This document shows, in pieces, positions 44,253 through 53,539 of a stretch of 64,000 bases of DNA. Position numbers and translations under genes: made by a program. The stretch is from Chromobacterium haemolyticum (GTDB lineage: Bacteria > Pseudomonadota > Gammaproteobacteria > Burkholderiales > Chromobacteriaceae). Location of the stretch: positions 1 to 64,000 of the forward strand of contig NZ_MUKU01000013.1 of NCBI RefSeq assembly GCF_002081825.1, in the 5' to 3' direction. The notes under the pieces were generated by a model, which saw only the letters and a list, made by a program, of their open reading frames with translations, did not search any database and was not told the origin of the DNA. The stretch's first letter is position 1; each line of letters begins with the position of its first letter.

Positions 44253-45287
44253 ATGCGTAAAAGCATTATATCCTTCGCCTTGGCCCTCGGGTTCGCCGCA
44301 CCCGGTTTCGCAGCAGACCTGCAACTGAAAGCGGATGCGCCCAGCCGCTACACCGTGAAGCGCGGCGACACGCTGTGGAGCATTTCCGGGCGCTACCTGA
44401 GCAGCCCCTGGAAGTGGCCCCGCTTGTGGCGGATGAACCAGGGCGAAATCAAAAACCCGCACTGGATCTACCCGGGCGATGTATTGGCGCTGGACTACGT
44501 AGACGGTCAACCTCGATTGTCGCTGGCGCGCGGCGCTCAGCGCGAAGTCAAGCTGTCGCCGCAGGCCCGCGTCGAGATGCTGGACCAGGCGGTGGCCAGC
44601 ATCCCCGCCTCGGCGATCGAGCCCTTCCTCAAACGGCCGCTGGTGGTGGACATGGCGCAGTTCCTGCAATCGCCCAAGCTGATCGCCGGACCGGAAGAGC
44701 ATCTCACCCTAGCCACCGGAGACCGGGTTTACGCCACCGGCGTCAACGAGGCCGGCACCTGGCAAGCTTACCGGCTGGGCAAACCCCTGTTGGATCCGGA
44801 CACCAAGAAGGTGCTGGGCGTAGAGGCGACTTACAGCGGCGACCTGACCGCAGACAAACCCCAAGGCGAAGTTCAGACTCTGAAAGTCAGAAACGTCAGC
44901 GAGGAAATCCTGGTGGGCGACCACCTGATGCGGGCGCCTCTGCAGAGCTTCAACAACTACGCTCCGCACCCCGCCGACTCTTATTTGAGCGGCAAGGTGG
45001 TCTCAGTCTACAACGGCGTGGACGGCGCGGCCCAATACTCCACTATTGTACTCAATCTGGGGCAGTCGCAGGGCGTCGAAAACGGCCACGTGTTCGGCCT
45101 GTTCAAAAAAGGACGCCCGTTGGAAATCAAGGACGAACAGGGCAAGCGCACCGTGACGCTGCCCGCGGAACGATCCGGCAACGCCTTTGTTTACCGCGTA
45201 TTCGATAAAGTCTCCTACGCGCTGGTGCTGGACAGCCGCGGTCCGATCTACGTGGGCGACGGCGTGGCCAGCCCCGAGCAAGAATGA
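44253..45287 (+). CDS. LysM-domain periplasmic protein upstream of dprA
   Basis: A 344-residue secreted protein with a signal peptide (cleavage near GFAA), an N-terminal LysM domain (about 30-82: YTVKRGDTLWSISGRYLSSP, NPHWIYPGDVLAL), and a beta-rich C-terminal region. LysM binds peptidoglycan, so it is probably a cell-wall-associated protein. Its place between def and dprA is conserved in betaproteobacteria. The stop overlaps the dprA start (ATGA). Confidence 0.93.
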   Translation: MRKSIISFALALGFAAPGFAADLQLKADAPSRYTVKRGDTLWSISGRYLSSPWKWPRLWRMNQGEIKNPHWIYPGDVLALDYVDGQPRLSLARGAQREVKLSPQARVEMLDQAVASIPASAIEPFLKRPLVVDMAQFLQSPKLIAGPEEHLTLATGDRVYATGVNEAGTWQAYRLGKPLLDPDTKKVLGVEATYSGDLTADKPQGEVQTLKVRNVSEEILVGDHLMRAPLQSFNNYAPHPADSYLSGKVVSVYNGVDGAAQYSTIVLNLGQSQGVENGHVFGLFKKGRPLEIKDEQGKRTVTLPAERSGNAFVYRVFDKVSYALVLDSRGPIYVGDGVASPEQE

Positions 45288-46363
45288 AAGCTCCGCCGCA
45301 CGACTGGCTGCTACTGGCGCTGACCCCCGGCATCGGCCCGGCCGGCTTTCTCCGGTTGATCGACGCCTTCGGCGGCGCGGACGCCGCTCTGAACGCCAAC
45401 AGCCGCCAAACGGAGCCCCTGATCGGCAAGGAAGCGGCCGAAGCCCTGCAGCGCCGCGAGGCCGCCGCCTCCGCCGAAGCGGCGTTGGAGTGGACGCAGG
45501 CGCCGGGTTGCCAATTGGTGTCGCTGCTGGACGACGACTACCCGCCGCAACTGGCCGAATCCAACGCGCCGCCGCCGTTGCTGTTTGCCCGCGGGAGACG
45601 CGAACTGCTGGCCGAACCCATGCTCGCCATCGTAGGCAGCCGCGCCGCCACGCCTCAGGGCAAGCAGAACGCGGAAAACTTCTCCCGCGACTTGGCCGAA
45701 CACGGCTATTGCATCGTCAGCGGCCTGGCCAGCGGCATAGACGCTGCGGCTCATCACGGCGCACTCGGACAACCATCCGCCACCGTCGCCGTGGTCGGCA
45801 CCGGCATAGACCGCGTCTACCCGGCCAGCAACCGCCAGTTGGCGCACCGCATCGCCGAGGAAGGACTGATTCTGTCCGAGTTCGCACTGGGCATGGGACC
45901 GCTGGCCGCTCATTTTCCGCGCCGCAACCGCATCATCGCCGGCCTCAGCCGCGGCTGCCTGGTGGCGGAGGCCAACACCGGATCCGGCTCGCTGATCACC
46001 GCGCGGCTGGCGATGGAGAACAATAGAGAGGTGATGGCCATCCCCGGCTCCATCCACAACCCCCAGTCTCGCGGCTGTCACCGGCTGATCAAGGACGGCG
46101 CCAAGCTGGTGGAAACCGTGGATGACGTGCTGGACGAAGTCGGCAGACTGCAACGCAAACGCCCCCGCGCCAAACCGGCGGCCCCCACCGCGGAATCGCC
46201 GCTGCTTGAAGCCATGGGATTTGACCCCATCAGTATGGATGCGCTTTCGACCACGCTCGGGTTGACTGTGGGGGAGCTTTACGCGATGCTGCTCGAACTT
46301 GAGCTGGCCGGCCTGGTGGCCAGCCATCCTGGCGGGCTTTTTCAGCGCCTGAATCCGGGCTGA
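45284..46363 (+). CDS. dprA: DNA-processing protein DprA
   Basis: DprA binds incoming single-stranded DNA during transformation and loads RecA. The 359-residue protein has a helical N-terminal domain, a Rossmann core with IVGSRAATPQGKQNAENF and VSGLASGIDAAAHHGAL, the segment EFALGMGPLAAHFPRRNRIIAG, and a C-terminal winged helix (about 300-355). The genus need not be naturally competent; DprA is broadly conserved. Confidence 0.96.
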   Translation: MKAPPHDWLLLALTPGIGPAGFLRLIDAFGGADAALNANSRQTEPLIGKEAAEALQRREAAASAEAALEWTQAPGCQLVSLLDDDYPPQLAESNAPPPLLFARGRRELLAEPMLAIVGSRAATPQGKQNAENFSRDLAEHGYCIVSGLASGIDAAAHHGALGQPSATVAVVGTGIDRVYPASNRQLAHRIAEEGLILSEFALGMGPLAAHFPRRNRIIAGLSRGCLVAEANTGSGSLITARLAMENNREVMAIPGSIHNPQSRGCHRLIKDGAKLVETVDDVLDEVGRLQRKRPRAKPAAPTAESPLLEAMGFDPISMDALSTTLGLTVGELYAMLLELELAGLVASHPGGLFQRLNPG

Positions 46364-46394
46364 ACCGCGCTAACCCGCACTTTAAGAAGATAGA

Positions 46395-46856
46395 TTGATG
46401 TTTGACGTACTCGCCTTCCTATTTGAACAATTCCGCGATCCGGACGCTTTCGGCGACCGCGGCGTGCTGATGCGCCAATTGGAGGCCGCCGGTTTCGAGG
46501 ACGAAGAGATCAACGACGCGCTGGATTGGCTGGACGGCATCAGCGGCCTGGACGACAGCGTCTACGTCGGCGCCAACGAAGCCAGCGGCATGCGCGTTTA
46601 CGCCGAAGACGAACTGGAGCACCTGCCCGCCGACGTGCGCGGCCTGCTTCAGTTTCTGGAGGACCACGGCGCCTTGACGCCCGCGCAGCGCGAAATGGTC
46701 ATTGATCGCCTGATGGAACTGCACAGCGACGACATCAACGTCGGCAGCGCCAAGCTGGTGGCCTTGATGGTGTTGTGGGCGCAACAGGCGGAACTGCCCA
46801 TTCTGCTGGGCGAGGCGCTGTTGGATGCCGTGCATGGCGAACCCACCATGCAATGA
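46395..46856 (+). CDS. smg: Smg-family protein (DUF494)
   Basis: A 153-residue acidic protein of the Smg family, recognisable by MFDVLAFLFEQFRDPDAF and LEAAGFEDEEINDALDWLDG. It lies between dprA and topA as in E. coli and many relatives. The biochemical role is unknown. It is followed by an intrinsic terminator. Confidence 0.95.
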   Translation: MMFDVLAFLFEQFRDPDAFGDRGVLMRQLEAAGFEDEEINDALDWLDGISGLDDSVYVGANEASGMRVYAEDELEHLPADVRGLLQFLEDHGALTPAQREMVIDRLMELHSDDINVGSAKLVALMVLWAQQAELPILLGEALLDAVHGEPTMQ

Positions 46857-46893
46857 CTTGTCAGCCTCATGGAGCGGGCTTAACATGCCGCCC

Positions 46894-46917
46894 TTGGACG
46901 CCGCTGCCGGCGTCCAA
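46894..46917. other. Hairpin between smg and topA
   Basis: TTGGACGCC (46894-46902) and GGCGTCCAA (46909-46917) form a 9-bp stem without a T tract. It stands immediately before the intrinsic terminator at 46921. Confidence 0.5.
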
Positions 46918-46920
46918 TCC

Positions 46921-46949
46921 AAGAGCGCTCTTGCGCTCTTGTTTTATTT
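46921..46949 (+). terminator. Intrinsic terminator of smg
   Basis: AAGAGCGC (46921-46928) and GCGCTCTT (46933-46940) form an 8-bp stem with a TCTT loop, followed by GTTTTATTT. Confidence 0.85.
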
Positions 46950-47120
46950 GACGAATATATTTTCTGTCGGCGCGAAATTTTAGGATGAAGCCCTCATCCC
47001 CTTGTCGACGGGAACGCAGCAGCCCACGCACGGGCCAGGCGCCATTCTGCCGCTTCGCAGAAGCGCCCGGTCCGGACGGACCGGCCGGCACGCCGGCGAT
47101 TGCACATACGAAAAGATAAT

Positions 47121-49421
47121 ATGCCCACCAGTCTCTTGATCGTCGAATCGCCCTCCAAGGCGAAAACGCTAAAGAAATACCTAGGCCCGGACTTTGAAGT
47201 CCTGGCCTCCTACGGCCATGTGCGCGACCTGGTGCCCAAGAACGGCGCAGTGGACCCTGAAAAAGGGTTCGCGATGAAATACCAGCTGATCGCGCGCAAC
47301 AGCAAGCACGTCGACGCCATCGTCAAAGCGGTGGGCGACGCCCAGCACATCTACCTGGCAACTGACCCGGACCGCGAAGGCGAGGCCATTTCCTGGCATC
47401 TGGTGCAGATCCTCAACGGCAAGAAGCTGCTGAAAAACAAGACCGCTCAGCGCGTGGTGTTCCACGAAATCACCAAGAACGCGGTGCTGGAAGCGATCCA
47501 GAACCCGCGCGAGATCGCGCAAAACCTGGTGGACGCGCAGCAGACCCGCCGCGCGCTGGACTATCTGGTGGGCTTCAACCTGTCGCCGCTGCTGTGGAAG
47601 AAAATCCGCCGCGGCCTGTCCGCCGGCCGGGTGCAGAGCCCGGCTTTGCGGCTGATCTGCGAGCGCGAGAACGAGATCCGCGCCTTCGTCGAGCAGGAAT
47701 ACTGGTCGGTGCATCTGGACAGCCACAAGGGCCGCACCAAGTTCGGCGCCAAGCTGACCACGATGGCCGGCAAGAAGCTGGAACAGTTCGACATCCCCAA
47801 TGAAGCCGAACAGGCCAGCATCCTGACGAGGCTGGAAGGCCACCCGGCGGTGGTCAGCAGCATCGAGAAGAAAAAGAAATCGCGCAGCCCGGCCGCGCCG
47901 TTCACCACCTCCACGCTGCAACAGGAAGCCGTGCGCAAGCTGGGGATGACCACCGACCGCACCATGCGCACCGCGCAACAGCTGTACGAGGGCATTGATA
48001 TCGGCCAGGGTACCGTCGGCCTGATCACCTATATGCGTACCGACTCGGTGGCGCTGGCGAACGAGGCGGTGGAGGAAATCCGCGGCTATATCGGCCTTAA
48101 ATTCGACGGAGATTATCTGCCGAAGAACCCTGTGGCCTACAAGAACAAGTCCAAGAACGCCCAGGAGGCGCACGAGGCGATCCGCCCCACGTCCATTCTG
48201 CGCACCCCTGACATGGTCAAGCCCTTCCTGACCTCGGACCAGTTCAAGCTCTACGACATGGTCTGGAAGCGGACGCTGGCCTGCCAGATGGCCCCGGCCA
48301 AGTTCGACACCACCAGCATCGACATCGCCGTCGGCGAAGGCGTGTTCCGCGCCACCGGCCAGGTGCAGACCTTTGCCGGCTTCCTCGCCGTGTATGAAGA
48401 AGACGTCGACGACGCCGAGGACGAGGACAACGCCAAGCTGCCGCTGCTGGAAGAGGGCGAGACCCTGCCGGTGGACAAGCTCTACGGCACCCAGCACTTC
48501 ACCCAGCCGCCGCCGCGTTACTCGGAAGCCTCGCTGGTGAAGGCTTTGGAAGAGTTCGGCATCGGCCGTCCGTCCACCTACGCCAGCATCATCTCGACGC
48601 TGAAAGACCGCGAATACGTGGTGCTGGACAAGAAGCGCTTCCAGCCCACCGATACCGGCGACATCGTCAATAAATTCCTGACCGAACACTTCGCGCAATA
48701 CGTGGACTACAACTTCACCGCCAAGCTGGAAAACCAGCTGGATGAAGTGGCCAATGGCCAACGCGAGTGGGTCCCGGTGATGGACAGCTTCTGGAAAAAC
48801 TTCTCCAAGCAGATCGCCGAGAAGGAAAGCATTTCCCGCGCCGAAGTCACTACCGAGAGCCTGGACGAAGCCTGTCCAAAATGCAGCAAGCCGCTGTCCA
48901 TCAAGTTCGGCAAACGCGGCCGCTTCATCGCCTGCACCGGCTATCCGGACTGCGATTACACCCGCAATATGGGTGAAACCGCCGAGCAGGCTGCGGAGGA
49001 AGCGGAAGCGCCGACGGTGATCGAGGGCCGCAGCTGCCCGGAATGCGGCGGCGAACTGCACATCAAGAAGGGCCGCTACGGCAAGTTCATCGGCTGCGCC
49101 AACTATCCGAAGTGCAAGCACATCGAACCGCTGGAAAAGCCTCGCGAAACCGGCGTGGAGTGCCCGGAATGCAAGGCTGGCCAGCTGATCGAACGCAAGA
49201 GCCGCTACGGCAAGCTCTTCTACAGCTGCAATACCTATCCCAAGTGCAAATACGCCACCTGGAACCCGCCGGTGGCCGAGCCCTGCCCGAAATGCAATTG
49301 GCCCATCCTGACCATCAAGACCACCAAGCGCCGCGGCACTGAAAAAGTCTGCCCGCAGAAGGAATGCGGCTATAGCGAGGTGATCGCGCCGCCGGAAGGC
49401 AAGGAAGCCGAACCGGGCTAA
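47121..49421 (+). CDS. topA: DNA topoisomerase I
   Basis: TopA relaxes negative supercoils. The 766-residue protein has a Toprim domain (LLIVESPSKAKTLKKYL, TDPDREGEAISWH), the active-site Tyr in ITYMRTDS, the AHEAIRPTS region, and four C-terminal zinc-ribbon modules (about 590-755) starting with CPKC, CPEC, CPEC and CPKC. The fourth module ends CPQKEC and is shorter. ATG 47121 gives the family N-terminus. A 17-bp-stem terminator follows. Confidence 0.97.
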   Translation: MPTSLLIVESPSKAKTLKKYLGPDFEVLASYGHVRDLVPKNGAVDPEKGFAMKYQLIARNSKHVDAIVKAVGDAQHIYLATDPDREGEAISWHLVQILNGKKLLKNKTAQRVVFHEITKNAVLEAIQNPREIAQNLVDAQQTRRALDYLVGFNLSPLLWKKIRRGLSAGRVQSPALRLICERENEIRAFVEQEYWSVHLDSHKGRTKFGAKLTTMAGKKLEQFDIPNEAEQASILTRLEGHPAVVSSIEKKKKSRSPAAPFTTSTLQQEAVRKLGMTTDRTMRTAQQLYEGIDIGQGTVGLITYMRTDSVALANEAVEEIRGYIGLKFDGDYLPKNPVAYKNKSKNAQEAHEAIRPTSILRTPDMVKPFLTSDQFKLYDMVWKRTLACQMAPAKFDTTSIDIAVGEGVFRATGQVQTFAGFLAVYEEDVDDAEDEDNAKLPLLEEGETLPVDKLYGTQHFTQPPPRYSEASLVKALEEFGIGRPSTYASIISTLKDREYVVLDKKRFQPTDTGDIVNKFLTEHFAQYVDYNFTAKLENQLDEVANGQREWVPVMDSFWKNFSKQIAEKESISRAEVTTESLDEACPKCSKPLSIKFGKRGRFIACTGYPDCDYTRNMGETAEQAAEEAEAPTVIEGRSCPECGGELHIKKGRYGKFIGCANYPKCKHIEPLEKPRETGVECPECKAGQLIERKSRYGKLFYSCNTYPKCKYATWNPPVAEPCPKCNWPILTIKTTKRRGTEKVCPQKECGYSEVIAPPEGKEAEPG

Positions 49422-49438
49422 CACGGCCCGCGCTTGCG

Positions 49439-49480
49439 ACAACAGCCCTGCACGGTTTTCCGTGCAGGGCTGTTGTTTAT
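49439..49480 (+). terminator. Intrinsic terminator of topA
   Basis: ACAACAGCCCTGCACGG (49439-49455) and CCGTGCAGGGCTGTTGT (49460-49476) form a perfect 17-bp stem with a TTTT loop, followed by TTATT. Confidence 0.92.
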
Positions 49481-49489
49481 TGCGCGAGT

Positions 49490-50776
49490 CTAGTCTCCTG
49501 CGCCGACAAACGTGAAGTAGCCCACCGGCAACTGCAGGCTCTGCAAGGTCGGCACCGCCTCCAAGGCCCCCAACATCGCTGCCGCCCGCAGATAATGGGG
49601 ACTCGAATGCGGCACGCACCAATGCATGCAAATCTGCACCGCAGCGCTGCTGGGCAATGGCTTGCCATCCGGCCCCTCCAACTGCACCTTGATATGACCG
49701 GCGTAGTGCGGCGGCAACTGAACCGCAATATTGAGCTCCTGGCTGCTTCTCAGCACTTTCACTCGTCGGGTGTCAAAAGAAGCCACAGGATCGTCGGAAT
49801 ACATCCGCAAGGTGGAGCCTTCCGGCACCCGGCGACACCTCATGCTGAAGCTGAACTGCTCAGGCGTGGAATCCTGGTTATGGAACGTCAGGGATTCCTC
49901 CCCCCCGCTCTTGGATACAGGTGTCACATTACGCCATGCCCCGGCGCCGTTATAAAGAATCCATTGCACGGAATTCCAGTTGCCCTCAGAAAATTGCAAG
50001 GGATTATTTTCAGTGAAAAAGGGGTAGCTGACGGTAGCAATCAGGCAAATATGCTGCGTAGACTTCAAATCCAGCATGAAGGCTTCAGAGGCGCCGCGCT
50101 CGCCCACAGTCAGAATCGCATTCCGACCATCCCGGTTCAACACCTTGCCATCCTTGTTTTTGCCGCTCACGGTCAAACACTGTATCCAAGACGACGGCGG
50201 CTGGTTGAAGCCGCCATTGGCGTAGTACATCCTCACCTTGGAGTCATTGATCTTGCCGAAGAATGACTTATTCTGGCACCGCGTGTAGATATAGTTCTTC
50301 CCAACCTTGGGCACTTTCCAGAATTCAGTATTCCAATTATCAATCAACTTGGCCGGCGGTAGCTCCACGTCCTGATTACAAATAATATCAGGGGAGTCGG
50401 TATAAGCCCCTATGGTTGGGATCACCCCGTTATCGCCAAAGTTCTTACGGCATAAAACACCTCGCCACTGTTGCATCGCCTTATTGGCGTACTGGGTGGA
50501 CGAAGTCAGGGCAATAGACAAAGCCTGGGTCATATGCTGAGCAAGGATGGCCGGTTTCTCGCGGTCGGTTTCCCAGTAAGCATCACAGTAAACACCGCTG
50601 AAGACGTTTGCCATATCCTGAAATCCTAGGCTTGCCGGCAGCGCATCATAGATATGATCCATCGCCTGAACATCATTGACGCCATTCAAGCGATAGTTGA
50701 TTGCCGCCTGCCACAGCCCGTCGATATCACCGATATTGGGGGGAGAAACTATTGCCTCGTTTACTTTATCGTTCAT
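49490..50776 (-). CDS. Unrecognised protein with an Ig-like/CARDB-type beta domain
   Basis: A 428-residue protein with no signal peptide and no membrane helix. The first 130 residues are helical (LWQAAINYRLNGVNDVQAMD, AMQQWRGVLCRKNFG). The middle (about 150-300) has features of a CARDB-type Ig-like fold: NYIYTRCQNKSFFG, VRMYYANGG, HICLIATVSYPFF and GAGAWRNVTPVS. A beta-rich C-terminal part ends near residue 428. The gene is AT-richer than its neighbours and has an AGGAG site nine bases before ATG. I cannot name a family or function. Confidence 0.8.
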   Translation of the reverse strand: MNDKVNEAIVSPPNIGDIDGLWQAAINYRLNGVNDVQAMDHIYDALPASLGFQDMANVFSGVYCDAYWETDREKPAILAQHMTQALSIALTSSTQYANKAMQQWRGVLCRKNFGDNGVIPTIGAYTDSPDIICNQDVELPPAKLIDNWNTEFWKVPKVGKNYIYTRCQNKSFFGKINDSKVRMYYANGGFNQPPSSWIQCLTVSGKNKDGKVLNRDGRNAILTVGERGASEAFMLDLKSTQHICLIATVSYPFFTENNPLQFSEGNWNSVQWILYNGAGAWRNVTPVSKSGGEESLTFHNQDSTPEQFSFSMRCRRVPEGSTLRMYSDDPVASFDTRRVKVLRSSQELNIAVQLPPHYAGHIKVQLEGPDGKPLPSSAAVQICMHWCVPHSSPHYLRAAAMLGALEAVPTLQSLQLPVGYFTFVGAGD

Positions 50777-51039
50777 GAGTTAAACTCCTATTCACACGGA
50801 TTTAAGAGAAAACACTCACCCGATAACAGGCATGGCACGCGGGCAAAGTAGATTCACCACGCCAGCCAGCCGCGGCATCCTTGACCTCGCTTTTGTATGG
50901 CATAAGCATATACCTTACGCCACATATCACCAGCAAGAATTGACTGTGCTTAGATCAAACTGACCGAACGATCAGGAAAGACATTAGGGAAACGCAGAAG
51001 CGCCAGGCACGCAGCAGACGCCACCAAACCGGGATTGAC
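50777..51039. other. AT-richer non-coding stretch upstream of the unrecognised gene
   Basis: No gene is seen. It should hold the promoter of the gene at 49490-50776. On the minus strand TTGCTG with a TATATG or TATGCT about 18-20 bp downstream is the best candidate, but the match is weak. Confidence 0.35.
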
Positions 51040-51423
51040 TCAGTGGATAGGGAGATCACTAGTCTGACGCGCAGCCTCGGCTTCGCGAATTTCCCTGCCC
51101 AGAAAGTAATTGAGCGCGGTGCGCAGCACCGCGATGGCACCCAGCTTGCCGATCTGGTCCCAACTGGGCGCCACCGCTGTGGACAGAATATCCGCCGCCA
51201 GTTGCAACTCCAGCGCCAGCGCCAGGAAGCGGGCAAAGCTAAGCCGCACCTGGTTGTAATCGTCATGGTTGGCGCTGAGGCAGCGGCGAACATAGCGAAC
51301 GCCCAGGGCCAGGATGCCTACGCCTATCACCAGCGCGCCCAGCGCCTCCACGCCCAGCTTGAGCCAGAGCACGATGTTCAACACCCACTCCTCGACTCCG
51401 GACTCTACTGGCGACATCATCAT
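51040..51423 (-). CDS. DUF1622 membrane protein
   Basis: A 127-residue protein with three membrane helices (LNIVLWLKLGVEALGALVIGV, LALALELQLAADILSTAV, AVLRTALNYFLGREI) and the DUF1622 conserved core RLSFARFLALALELQLAADI. It belongs to a small family of unknown function. It lies alone on the minus strand between the unrecognised gene and dgkA. Confidence 0.9.
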   Translation of the reverse strand: MMMSPVESGVEEWVLNIVLWLKLGVEALGALVIGVGILALGVRYVRRCLSANHDDYNQVRLSFARFLALALELQLAADILSTAVAPSWDQIGKLGAIAVLRTALNYFLGREIREAEAARQTSDLPIH

Positions 51424-51465
51424 GACGGCTTCCTCTTGTTTCAGGCAGCCGTCACCTTACCCGCT

Positions 51466-51837
51466 TCAGCCAAACAACACCAGACACCACACCGCGGTCA
51501 GATTGATCAGGCCCAGCAACTGGGCGGCGCTGCCCATGTCCTTGGCGCGCTTGGCTAGCGGGTGTCTCTCCAGCGAGGTATGGTCCACCGCCGCCTCGAT
51601 CGCGGAATTCAGCAATTCGATGATCAGGGTCGCCAGCGAGCTGGCCACCAGCAAGGCACGCTCCAGCGGCTGAGCGTGGATGACGAAGGCCAGCGGGATC
51701 AGCACCGCCGCCAGCAACACCAGTTGGCGGAAGGCGTCCTCATGCCGGAATGCCGCCTTGAGGCCGTCCAGCGAATAGCTGAAAGCGTTGATCAGGCGGG
51801 TAATCCCGGTTTTGCCTTTGAATGGACTTTCTTTCAT
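51466..51837 (-). CDS. dgkA: Diacylglycerol kinase DgkA
   Basis: DgkA phosphorylates diacylglycerol to phosphatidic acid in the inner membrane, recycling lipid from membrane-derived oligosaccharide and LPS modification. The 123-residue trimer-forming protein has three helices and the catalytic motif ELLNSAIEAAVDHTS. ATG 51837 is used. Confidence 0.96.
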   Translation of the reverse strand: MKESPFKGKTGITRLINAFSYSLDGLKAAFRHEDAFRQLVLLAAVLIPLAFVIHAQPLERALLVASSLATLIIELLNSAIEAAVDHTSLERHPLAKRAKDMGSAAQLLGLINLTAVWCLVLFG

Positions 51838-51912
51838 GGGGGAGTCCGTAAGATTGGCGCGGCGGCCGGCGCCTCAGCATGCCAGCCCAAGATGACGCCA
51901 ATAAAAAACAAA

Positions 51913-51936
51913 ACGGCCGGCAACGCGGCCGGCCGT
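51913..51936 (-). terminator. Intrinsic terminator after gshB
   Basis: ACGGCCGGC (51913-51921) and GCCGGCCGT (51928-51936) form a 9-bp stem with a 6-nt loop. The minus strand continues TTTTGTTTTTT. Confidence 0.92.
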
Positions 51937-51959
51937 GACGAAATGGAGAAACAGCGGCG

Positions 51960-52919
51960 TCAGTGCGGCTGGCAGCGCCGCTCCAGCGCGTCGATGTATA
52001 GACCGGCGACGTTGATCTCGGTCTGGTCCATGATTTCGCGGAAGCAGGTCGGGCTGGTAACGTTAACCTCGGTCAGATAATTGCCGATCACGTCCAGGCC
52101 CGCCAGCAGGATGCCGCGCTTCTTCAACTCCGGCCCCACCGTCTCGGCGATTTCGCGATCGCGCTCGGTCAGCGGCCGCGCCTCGCCGCGACCGCCTGCG
52201 GCCAGATTGCCGCGCGTCTCGCCCGCCGCCGGAATGCGCGCCAGGCACCAGTCCACCGGCACCCCGTCTATCACCAGAATGCGTTTGTCGCCGTCGCGGA
52301 TTTCCGGAATGTAGCGCTGCGCCATCACCGTTCGCTTGCCGCGCAGCGTGATGGTTTCGATAATCACCGACAGGTTGGCGTCGTCCGGACGCACCCGGAA
52401 GATGCTGTCCCCGCCCATGCTGTCCAGCGGCTTCAGGATCACGTCCTGATGCTGATTGACGAAGGCGCGCAAGCGATGCGATTCGCCGGTGATCAGCGTG
52501 GGCGCGGTCAACTCCGGAAACTGCAAGATAGCCAGCTTCTCGTTGAAATCGCGCAGGGCCTGACCGCTGGTGAACACCTTGGCCCCCTGCGCCTCCGCCA
52601 GCGTGAACAGCTGCGAGGCGTACAGGTATTCCATGTCGAACGGCGGATCCTTGCGCATCACGGTTGCGCTGAAAGACTGCAAAGGCTGGCGATGCACCTC
52701 GCCCAGCTTGAACCAGGCCGGGTGCTCGCCCTCGTACTGGCCAGTCAGGCTTAGATCGCGCGCGTCCACCAACACGCGCCCGCCCTCCACCGACAGTTGA
52801 TGAGCCTGAGCGAAGCTCAAGGCGTGGCCGCGCGCGGCGGCCTCCTGCATCATCGCAAAGGTGGTGTCCTTGTAAAGCTTGAAGTGATCCAGGGGATCGG
52901 CAATGAACAGGATGCGCAT
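51960..52919 (-). CDS. gshB: Glutathione synthetase
   Basis: GshB joins gamma-glutamylcysteine and glycine with ATP. The 319-residue ATP-grasp protein has [17 protein letters not shown], the central [15 protein letters not shown] loop, the segment [17 protein letters not shown], and the C-terminal [18 protein letters not shown]. It lies after gshA and a small periplasmic gene, an arrangement common in betaproteobacteria. Confidence 0.97.
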   Translation of the reverse strand: MRILFIADPLDHFKLYKDTTFAMMQEAAARGHALSFAQAHQLSVEGGRVLVDARDLSLTGQYEGEHPAWFKLGEVHRQPLQSFSATVMRKDPPFDMEYLYASQLFTLAEAQGAKVFTSGQALRDFNEKLAILQFPELTAPTLITGESHRLRAFVNQHQDVILKPLDSMGGDSIFRVRPDDANLSVIIETITLRGKRTVMAQRYIPEIRDGDKRILVIDGVPVDWCLARIPAAGETRGNLAAGGRGEARPLTERDREIAETVGPELKKRGILLAGLDVIGNYLTEVNVTSPTCFREIMDQTEINVAGLYIDALERRCQPH

Positions 52920-52921
52920 GT

Positions 52922-53539
52922 TTATTGGTCCTCGCTAGGCTTGGCGACGTCGCGCAACATGCGCTCCATGTCGCCGCGCGCTTTTTGCATCATCTCGTCG
53001 GCCTGGGCGGCAACGGAAAGAAAGGTTTCTTCGCTGGCCCCATTATAGGAACAGCCCAGATAGCGCAGCGGCTCGCCCTGCGGCGCGCCCAGCAGCGCCG
53101 CCAGAGGATTGGCCGGCATCTCGTAGGCGGACAACATCGGGCCGTCATTACCGACAAAGCGGTAATGCTGCTCCGCCGCCTTGATCGGCGCCCGCTTGAG
53201 CCGCAACCGCGACGCGGCCTCGGCCATCGTCCAGCCAGACGGCAGCGGCACCGACACGTACTCCTTGTGCAGCGCCAGCCGCGTCGTCTCCGCGCCGAAC
53301 ACCCGGATCGGCCGCTTCAGATCGTAGGCGTAAACCCCCAGGGTGCTGGCCCGCTCGTTCTTGCGTATCCAGTCCGGCCCCTTGTCGAACACCACGTCCA
53401 GCAAGGCCGGTTGCAGCGCCTGGTAGCGCTCGAAGGATGCGCACTGCACCAGTTCCTCCAGCGCCTGCGGCGTCAAGGCTTCGTCGGCGAGCGCGGGGGC
53501 CGTAGCCGCCAGCAGCGCCATGCTCAGCCAGGCTTTCAT
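52922..53539 (-). CDS. Periplasmic protein between gshA and gshB, unknown function
   Basis: A 205-residue secreted protein with a signal peptide (cleavage near ALAD) and no recognised domain. The mature part is mixed helix and strand and includes one Cys pair candidate (CASFERY and LGCSYNG). The start overlaps the gshA stop by four bases, so it is coupled to glutathione synthesis. It might report on or act in periplasmic thiol balance, but that is inference from position only. Confidence 0.78.
   Translation of the reverse strand: MKAWLSMALLAATAPALADEALTPQALEELVQCASFERYQALQPALLDVVFDKGPDWIRKNERASTLGVYAYDLKRPIRVFGAETTRLALHKEYVSVPLPSGWTMAEAASRLRLKRAPIKAAEQHYRFVGNDGPMLSAYEMPANPLAALLGAPQGEPLRYLGCSYNGASEETFLSVAAQADEMMQKARGDMERMLRDVAKPSEDQ

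Noticed and set aside
47181-49631. 816-codon open frame on the minus strand opposite topA
   Set aside because: It is antisense to a clear topA, rich in Ala, Gly and Leu as is usual for such shadows in high-GC DNA, and matches no family.
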